Assembly (NCBI GenBank): GCA_015494675.1
Contig: WGAW01000077.1
Span: 1-11,519 of the forward strand
Length of the DNA stretch: 11,519 nt
Direction: 5' to 3'
DNA from: Hydrogenimonas sp.
GTDB taxonomy: Bacteria; Campylobacterota; Campylobacteria; Campylobacterales; Hydrogenimonadaceae
Position numbers and translations under genes: made by a program. Shown here piece by piece: positions 7,636 to 11,519 of the stretch (its first letter is position 1; the number at the start of each line of letters is the position of its first letter). Under the pieces are notes generated by a model. That model saw nothing but the letters and a program-made list of their open reading frames with translations, was not told the origin of the DNA and did not search any database.

Positions 7636-8009
7636 GGGTCAAAAAGTTCGATCAGATAAACGTTCTGCCTTTTATCGACATAATGCTGGTTCTTCTGGTC
7701 GTCGTACTCACAACCGCCTCGTTCGTGGCTAAAGGTACGATTCCCGTAGAGCTTCCGGAAGCTTCGAGCAAAAAGGCGCCGACGCAGAAGATGAGGAGTA
7801 TAGTCATCAAAAGCGACGGAAAGATCTATTTCGAAGATAAGAGGGTAGAAAAGGGTGAGTTGAAGCGGATTCTGTCGAAGCTGAATCCTAAAGAGGACGC
7901 GATACTGATCAAAAGCGATGCAAAGAGTAGGTTTCAGAATTTCGTTATGGTTATAGATATGCTCAAATCGCACGGCTTCAAAAAGGTCAGTATCGAGACG
8001 AAACAGTGA
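7632..8009 (+). CDS. exbD: ExbD-type motor subunit
   Basis: This 125-residue protein has a short cytoplasmic start, one membrane helix containing the proton-carrying Asp16 (INVLPFIDIMLVLLVVVL), and a periplasmic domain of about 90 residues. I chose the GTG at 7632 because it gives the normal family N-terminus and a GTGA overlap with the exbB stop. A GTG at 7593 would add 13 charged residues read from inside exbB. The pair lacks a following tonB, so the TonB partner must be encoded elsewhere, or the motor may drive a different periplasmic protein. The downstream neighbour is a PilZ protein 7 bases away. Confidence 0.9.
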   Translation: MRVKKFDQINVLPFIDIMLVLLVVVLTTASFVAKGTIPVELPEASSKKAPTQKMRSIVIKSDGKIYFEDKRVEKGELKRILSKLNPKEDAILIKSDAKSRFQNFVMVIDMLKSHGFKKVSIETKQ

Positions 8010-8016
8010 GGCGAAA

Positions 8017-9156
8017 ATGATTTTACCGAAAAATAGCGACGCTTACGAAAGTCTGCTCAGAGAGAGGGAGAGGCTTGAGCCTCTTCGGCCGTTCATAGAG
8101 GATTACAAAGAGGTGTTTGTATCCCATTTCCTGAAAGAGATAAGAAAAGAGATCGGCTCTTCGAGGATAAGAGAGCGTTTTTTAAAGGAGAATATAGAGG
8201 AGTTCTACGACTCTCTTTTCGACTTCAAAACAGCGGCAGTAAAGAGTGTGACGGAGAGATTCCTGCAGATAAAAAACCGGGGAATCGCACCGCTGCTTCT
8301 ACTCCAGAAGCTGCTGACCTCTTTTGTTTTGAGGCTTGTAAGCGACTATTCGGACGATAGGGAGCTTTTCGGTTACATCAAGCTGCTTTCCTCCTATTTC
8401 GACGATGTTTTGGAGTATATGAAGTCTCTTCTGCAGATCGATATGGAGCGCGATTTCGCGACGAGAGTCGCATTGAGAGGTGATGAGCTTGAAAAGTGGT
8501 TGTCGGACGGAAAGAGCGTAAGGCTGCTTAACGTCTACAAGGGTATACCTGTCGTATACGATGCGACGGTAAGACGCAGTTCGAAAGGTTCGGTGGTTCT
8601 GCAGATGCCGTACGAAAAGGGACTGCTCGCCGAGCGTGAGGGAAGGGTCGTCTGTTTCGACAGGAGAATGGAGCCGTTTGCGATAGAGATGAAGATAGAT
8701 CGAATCGTCTATGATAAGAAGTTCGCCCTGATCGAGGTCGACACTCCCGCATGGATCGACAGCATAGCACAGAGAAGAAAGCGCGTGAGGGTGGCTTTGG
8801 GTACCCCTTTGAAGGCGAGAATAAACGCCCTGGGAAGGCAGTTTGACGTAGATGTCGTAGATCTCTCGGGTAAAGGTGTCTGCCTACAGACTGATGTCGG
8901 CTACGGGCTGCCGCTTTACGAGCAGGTGGAGGTGACACTTCCGATACCGCAGGATGACGGAAGTGTCAGAAATATAGTGATGAGAGGAACCCTCCAGTAC
9001 ATATCGAAACTCGGTGATACAAAGCGGCGCTACCATATTTTCCTGCATGCAAATCCCAAAAAAGAGGAGATACTTTCAGCATTTGTAGCCAAACGCGAAC
9101 TCTCTTTGATGAAAGAGATAAAGAGTATCGCGGGCAGAAGAGGGGGAGTTAAATGA
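8017..9156 (+). CDS. PilZ-domain c-di-GMP receptor with N-terminal helical domain
   Basis: The 379-residue cytoplasmic protein has three parts. Residues 1-150 are nearly all helical, with no membrane segment. Residues 160-248 resemble the YcgR-N/PilZN beta fold (LLNVYKGIPVVYDATVRR, SSKGSVVLQMP). Residues 250-350 are a PilZ domain with both c-di-GMP motifs intact: Arg254-x3-Arg258 in RRKRVRV and Asp282-x-Ser284-x2-Gly287 in DLSGKG. It should therefore bind c-di-GMP and pass the signal on, as YcgR does to the flagellar motor. Its place directly after exbBD raises the possibility that it regulates that related motor, which is inference only. GAGG lies 5 bases before the ATG. The helical domain faintly recalls protoglobin-like sensors, but the heme histidine position is not met. 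Confidence 0.85.
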   Translation: MILPKNSDAYESLLRERERLEPLRPFIEDYKEVFVSHFLKEIRKEIGSSRIRERFLKENIEEFYDSLFDFKTAAVKSVTERFLQIKNRGIAPLLLLQKLLTSFVLRLVSDYSDDRELFGYIKLLSSYFDDVLEYMKSLLQIDMERDFATRVALRGDELEKWLSDGKSVRLLNVYKGIPVVYDATVRRSSKGSVVLQMPYEKGLLAEREGRVVCFDRRMEPFAIEMKIDRIVYDKKFALIEVDTPAWIDSIAQRRKRVRVALGTPLKARINALGRQFDVDVVDLSGKGVCLQTDVGYGLPLYEQVEVTLPIPQDDGSVRNIVMRGTLQYISKLGDTKRRYHIFLHANPKKEEILSAFVAKRELSLMKEIKSIAGRRGGVK

Positions 9157-9617
9157 AAAAACTCTATTCAACGCTTATGTTTATAGCGCTTTTCATCTGC
9201 GTCGCGGCCGCCGAAGAGAGGAGCTGCAGCGGGTGTGATGCCGGAAAGCTTATGCTTCAGTGCGACTACTACGTTGTAAAAAGAGAGGATCTGAGCAAAA
9301 CCGACTTCTGCAGAGAGTATGCCGATGCTGTCGATAGCGACGGAGCCCATGCGAAAGCCGCACGATACTATCTGCTCGGTAGAGAGCCGCAAAAAGCGCT
9401 CCGTGCGGCACTTCAGGCGATTGACGAGGGGCAGATCTACGCCGCGCAGTACGCCGCGGAGGCGTCGCTGATCTTCGACGAGTTAAAAGCGGCGAAACTA
9501 TATATGAAGATGTTGAAAGAGAAAAGTGTCGACCTTAAGGGGATGAAAAAAGATCTCGAGCTACTCGGGAAGATCTATCCCGATACCGATTTCGGTACCC
9601 TCTTGCCGGACGGATAG
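9153..9617 (+). CDS. Secreted protein with four cysteines and TPR-like helices (function unknown)
   Basis: The 154-residue product starts with a Sec signal peptide (MKKLYSTLMFIALFICVAAA, cleavage near residue 20) and no lipobox. The mature part opens with Cys25-x2-Cys28 (CSGC), then Cys37 and Cys53, which could form two disulfides or bind a metal. Residues about 65-125 are helical and alanine-rich with a TPR/Sel1-like rhythm (AKAARYYLLGREPQKALRAAL, then AAQYAAEASLIFDELKAAKLY). It is therefore likely a small periplasmic scaffold or partner protein. The ATG overlaps the PilZ stop by four bases (ATGA), so the two are translationally coupled. It ends the gene run that starts at pyrC. I do not recognise a named family. 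Confidence 0.75.
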   Translation: MKKLYSTLMFIALFICVAAAEERSCSGCDAGKLMLQCDYYVVKREDLSKTDFCREYADAVDSDGAHAKAARYYLLGREPQKALRAALQAIDEGQIYAAQYAAEASLIFDELKAAKLYMKMLKEKSVDLKGMKKDLELLGKIYPDTDFGTLLPDG

Positions 9618-9633
9618 AGGGAACTAAAGGGCG

Positions 9634-9680
9634 ACCCGCCGCCGTATATCTGCCCGAATGCGGGTATACTGCGCCGGTCG
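9634..9680 (+). terminator. Imperfect long hairpin after the pyrC-led gene run
   Basis: Nested pairings GTATA (9644-9648) with TATAC (9665-9669) and CCCG (9653-9656) with CGGG (9661-9664) form an inner stem. CGACC pairs with GGTCG further out. A seven-base T-run occurs only at 9699-9705, about 20 bases later. It is probably the transcription end of the operon, but not a canonical terminator. Confidence 0.35.
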
Positions 9681-9711
9681 TGTAACATACGTTTATACTT
9701 TTTTTCCGAAA

Positions 9712-9744
9712 TACACAATCGTTACACAATGGTTGGTGTATAAT
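9712..9744 (+). promoter_or_regulatory. Promoter of the Cys-rich peptide gene with paired direct repeats
   Basis: TATAAT at 9739-9744 is preceded by TG and lies 29 bases before the start codon. Upstream, TACACAAT occurs twice (9712-9719 and 9723-9730) with an 11-base period, one helical turn, across the -35 region where no good -35 hexamer exists. GTTACAC at 9721-9727 is also the reverse complement of GTGTAAC at 9680-9686. Same-face tandem sites replacing a -35 box suggest an activator, which would fit a stress- or metal-responsive gene. Confidence 0.5.
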
Positions 9745-9773
9745 ATCGACCACATTAAAACAAAGGATGAGTT

Positions 9774-10160
9774 ATGGGAAAGATGACCCGTTGTAAAGCT
9801 ATTGTCATGATTGCAGGTGCGATGATATTCGCGAGTACGGGAGCGGTTGCCGCCATGCAGTGTGCACCCGGCAAGTGCGGCGCCTCCATGAAGATGGAGA
9901 TGAAGAAGAGCGGACCTATGAGCGAAGAGTCTCCCGCCAAGTGCGGCGACGGCATGAAAGAGAAGATGAAGGGCAAGATGCCGTGCGGTTGTGAAAAGAA
10001 GAAGTGCGACTGCGAAAAGAAGGCTCAGATGAAAGGCAAATGTGCAGACGGAAAGTGCGCCCAGGGTAAATGCGGTGAAGGTATGAAAGAGAAGATGAAG
10101 GAGAAGATGAAAGGCGAAATGGAGGGTAAATGCGCCGCCGGTAAATGCGGAGGAAAGTAA
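9774..10160 (+). CDS. Secreted Cys/Met/Lys-rich repeat protein, candidate bufferin/HvfA-type metal-binding peptide precursor
   Basis: The 128-residue protein has a Sec signal peptide (about 1-27, ending GAVAA) and a mature part built almost wholly of Cys, Met, Lys, Gly and Glu. The motif C-A-x-G-K-C occurs four times (Cys30/35, 90/95, 95/100, 120/125), with further Cys57, 71, 73, 78 and 80, making 12 mature cysteines. The block KCG(D/E)GMKEKMK occurs twice (56-66, 99-109). The end EGKCAAGKCGGK closely resembles the EGKCG repeats of BufA2/HvfA peptides, whose cysteines are modified by DUF692 (MNIO) enzymes and which bind copper. No DUF692, DUF2063 or DoxX gene lies beside it, so it may be an orphan precursor or an unmodified metallothionein-like periplasmic protein. 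AAAGGA lies 6 bases before the ATG. It has its own promoter. Confidence 0.8.
   Translation: MGKMTRCKAIVMIAGAMIFASTGAVAAMQCAPGKCGASMKMEMKKSGPMSEESPAKCGDGMKEKMKGKMPCGCEKKKCDCEKKAQMKGKCADGKCAQGKCGEGMKEKMKEKMKGEMEGKCAAGKCGGK
10089..10112 (+). repeat. 12-base tandem repeat inside the Cys-rich peptide gene
   Basis: GAGAAGATGAAG is followed directly by GAGAAGATGAAA, encoding repeated Glu-Lys-Met-Lys. The unit is a multiple of three, so copy-number change would keep the reading frame and vary the spacer between the cysteine motifs. A related stretch lies near 9958-9970. Confidence 0.6.
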
Positions 10161-10169
10161 CCGTTTGAA

Positions 10170-10190
10170 GGTCCGAAGACTCTTCGGGCC
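10170..10190 (+). terminator. Terminator-like hairpin after the Cys-rich peptide gene
   Basis: GGTCCGAAG at 10170-10178 pairs with CTTCGGGCC at 10182-10190 over the loop ACT, giving 9 pairs with one G-U. It starts 10 bases after the stop codon. The tail has no real T-run, so it may act as a 3' stabiliser or a weak terminator before mutS. Confidence 0.5.
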
Positions 10191-10227
10191 CCGATTGAGT
10201 TTGGTGCAAGCCCCGATTGGTTATAAT
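10189..10227 (+). promoter_or_regulatory. Probable mutS promoter with a 9-base direct repeat
   Basis: TATAAT at 10222-10227 lies 37 bases before the mutS start. CCCCGATTG occurs at 10189-10197 and 10211-10219, a 22-base period (two helical turns). The second copy abuts the -10 box and the first overlaps the foot of the preceding hairpin. TTGGTG at 10201-10206 is the only -35 candidate, with a short 15-base spacer. Confidence 0.4.
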
Positions 10228-10263
10228 CTTATACCGAGATAAAAAAGGCGGGGCCCGAGAGAA

Positions 10264-11519
10264 GTGCAGACGGAGGCGATAAACGAACTTTTAAACGACA
10301 AAAAGAGGCTGCTTACCGATATCTATTTCGAACTGCAGCGGATTTTCGAAGAGAGATACGGCCCCGATACGGTCGTTCTTATGGAGGTCGGCACATTCTT
10401 CGAAGTCTACGAAGTAAACAACGACGAGATGAAGATCGGCAAAGCCAAAGAGGTGGCCGAGCTTCTAAATATTCAGCTTACGCGAAAAAACAAGACCATT
10501 CTCGAAAACTCCGTAGCCAATCCGCTTATGGCGGGAGTCCCCACCGTTTCGATAGACCGCTACCTTTCGCGACTGGTGCAAAGCGGAAAATATACGGTAG
10601 TGATGGTGCGCCAAAAAGGAGCCCCTCCGAAAGTTAAACGCTACATAGGAAACATCCTCTCGCCCGGTACGAACTTCGACTACCTGGCCGAACCTACCGA
10701 AAACTACATCGTCTCTCTGATAGTAGACATAAACCGCGGAATCTACTCGTGCGGATACAGCGCCATAGATGTCAGCACCGGTAAGACTTTTTTGAACGAG
10801 GTCCACGGTACGCGTGAAGATAAGACCTTCGCCCTCGACGAGATATTCAATCAGCTTCAGAGCTACAGCACTTCAGAGCTTCTTTTGACCCTGAGCGACG
10901 ACTCAATCGACGAGGAGTGGATAGTACGCTATCTCGAGATAGAGGGGCATATAAGATGCACACCGGGGCGCACTCGCCACAAGATCGCGTATCAAAACGA
11001 GCTTTTTGCCAATGTCTACGGCATAAGGTCGTTTCTAAGCCCCATAGAGTACCTCGATCTGGAGAGATACCCATACGCCTCGGAGTCGCTCTCTCTGCTT
11101 ATAGACTTTATAATAGAGCACGACGCTTCGCTTATAGAGAAGATGAACCGTCCTACGTTCCTGGGCGGGCGGCACTTCGTATATCTGGGAAACAACGCAC
11201 TCGAGCAGCTGAACATAACGAGCCGTGACCCCGACGAGATGACGCTGCTCAAACTCATAGACCTCACATCCACAGCGATAGGCAAGAGGCTTTTTAAAGA
11301 GCGTCTTCTGAACCCGATATGCGATGCGAAAGAGCTCAAAAGACGCTACGATCTGGCCGAAAAGGTGATGGAGCATACACAGAACTTCTCGAATACGCTC
11401 AAGGAGATTTACGATCTGGAGCGTATTTTGCGCCGCATAAAGCTCGGCAAGCTCCACCCGTTCGAGATAGTCTACCTCTTTGACTCCCTGAAGGCGCTCG
11501 AGCAGCTTGTCTGGGAGGC
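10264..11519 (+). CDS. MutS-family mismatch repair protein, N-terminal 418 residues (cut by window edge), MutS7-like
   Basis: The frame from the GTG at 10264 is open to the window end. The N-terminal mismatch-recognition domain shows [11 protein letters not shown] with Gly43-x-Phe45-x-Glu47, the Phe-x-Glu motif that stacks on and contacts a mismatch in MutS1; MutS2 proteins lack this domain. It continues with NPLMAGVP, then YLSRLV, then the VRQKG segment and LSPGTN, matching domain I. Residues about 140-250 fit the connector, and the segment ending [10 protein letters not shown] then [33 protein letters not shown] fits the start of the lever core. The ATPase and C-terminus lie outside. The [10 protein letters not shown] form and the host group suggest the MutS7 subfamily, known from octocoral mitochondria, giant viruses and Campylobacterota, where an HNH nuclease is fused at the C-terminus. 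GTG is the only usable start after an in-frame stop at 10240; its ribosome-binding site is weak. Confidence 0.85.
   Translation, partial: MQTEAINELLNDKKRLLTDIYFELQRIFEERYGPDTVVLMEVGTFFEVYEVNNDEMKIGKAKEVAELLNIQLTRKNKTILENSVANPLMAGVPTVSIDRYLSRLVQSGKYTVVMVRQKGAPPKVKRYIGNILSPGTNFDYLAEPTENYIVSLIVDINRGIYSCGYSAIDVSTGKTFLNEVHGTREDKTFALDEIFNQLQSYSTSELLLTLSDDSIDEEWIVRYLEIEGHIRCTPGRTRHKIAYQNELFANVYGIRSFLSPIEYLDLERYPYASESLSLLIDFIIEHDASLIEKMNRPTFLGGRHFVYLGNNALEQLNITSRDPDEMTLLKLIDLTSTAIGKRLFKERLLNPICDAKELKRRYDLAEKVMEHTQNFSNTLKEIYDLERILRRIKLGKLHPFEIVYLFDSLKALEQLVWE

Noticed and set aside
9699..9705. Seven-T run as a canonical intrinsic terminator
   Set aside because: No stable GC-rich stem lies directly in front of it; the nearest hairpin ends about 20 bases earlier.
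9916..10209. Minus-strand frame opposite the Cys-rich peptide
   Set aside because: Its Arg/Ser-rich low-complexity product is the mirror of the repetitive plus-strand gene, which has a promoter, ribosome-binding site and signal peptide.
10264..11519. MutS2 assignment for the right-edge gene
   Set aside because: MutS2 lacks the mismatch-recognition domain, but Gly-x-Phe-x-Glu and the following domain I sequence are clearly present.

Overview
The window reads as an accessory-to-core chromosomal segment of a member of the Campylobacterota (formerly Epsilonproteobacteria), probably a free-living autotrophic lineage of the Sulfurovum, Sulfurimonas, Nitratiruptor or Hydrogenimonas kind. The grounds are inference: base composition near 50% GC by eye, a short ExbB with the LALALK pattern, promoters with good TATAAT boxes and poor -35 boxes, and a MutS with the Phe-x-Glu motif that resembles the MutS7 subfamily. 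No rRNA, tRNA, CRISPR array, transposase or integrase is visible.

Layout: (1) 1-171 (minus) is the start of gyrA, cut by the window edge. (2) 385-3947 (plus) holds two consecutive ammonium-sensing modules, amt-glnK and amt-glnK. The two transporters belong to clearly different Amt lineages, while the two PII proteins are about 79% identical. A cluster of four hairpins sits between the second amt and its glnK. (3) 3981-4610 (minus) is a DedA-family membrane protein, convergent with glnK and divergent from pyrC. (4) 4701-9617 (plus) is a tightly packed run of seven genes joined by short overlaps or gaps of 2-7 bases: pyrC, an OmpR-type response regulator, a compact membrane histidine kinase, exbB, exbD, a PilZ protein, and a secreted Cys- and TPR-like protein. 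No tonB is present. (5) 9774-10160 (plus) is a small secreted Cys/Met/Lys-rich repeat protein that looks like a bufferin/HvfA-type metal-binding peptide precursor but has no modification genes beside it. (6) 10264 to the right edge (plus) is the N-terminal 418 residues of a MutS homologue.

How they fit together: the amt-glnK pairs import ammonium and gate import by nitrogen status. The pyrC-led cluster joins pyrimidine synthesis, a two-component system, a proton-driven inner-membrane motor (ExbBD) and a c-di-GMP reader, which suggests co-transcription rather than one obvious pathway. The most unusual items are the Cys-rich repeat peptide, the MutS7-like gene, the hairpin cluster at 3455-3563, and perfect palindromes lying over the probable transcription starts of gyrA and pyrC/dedA.
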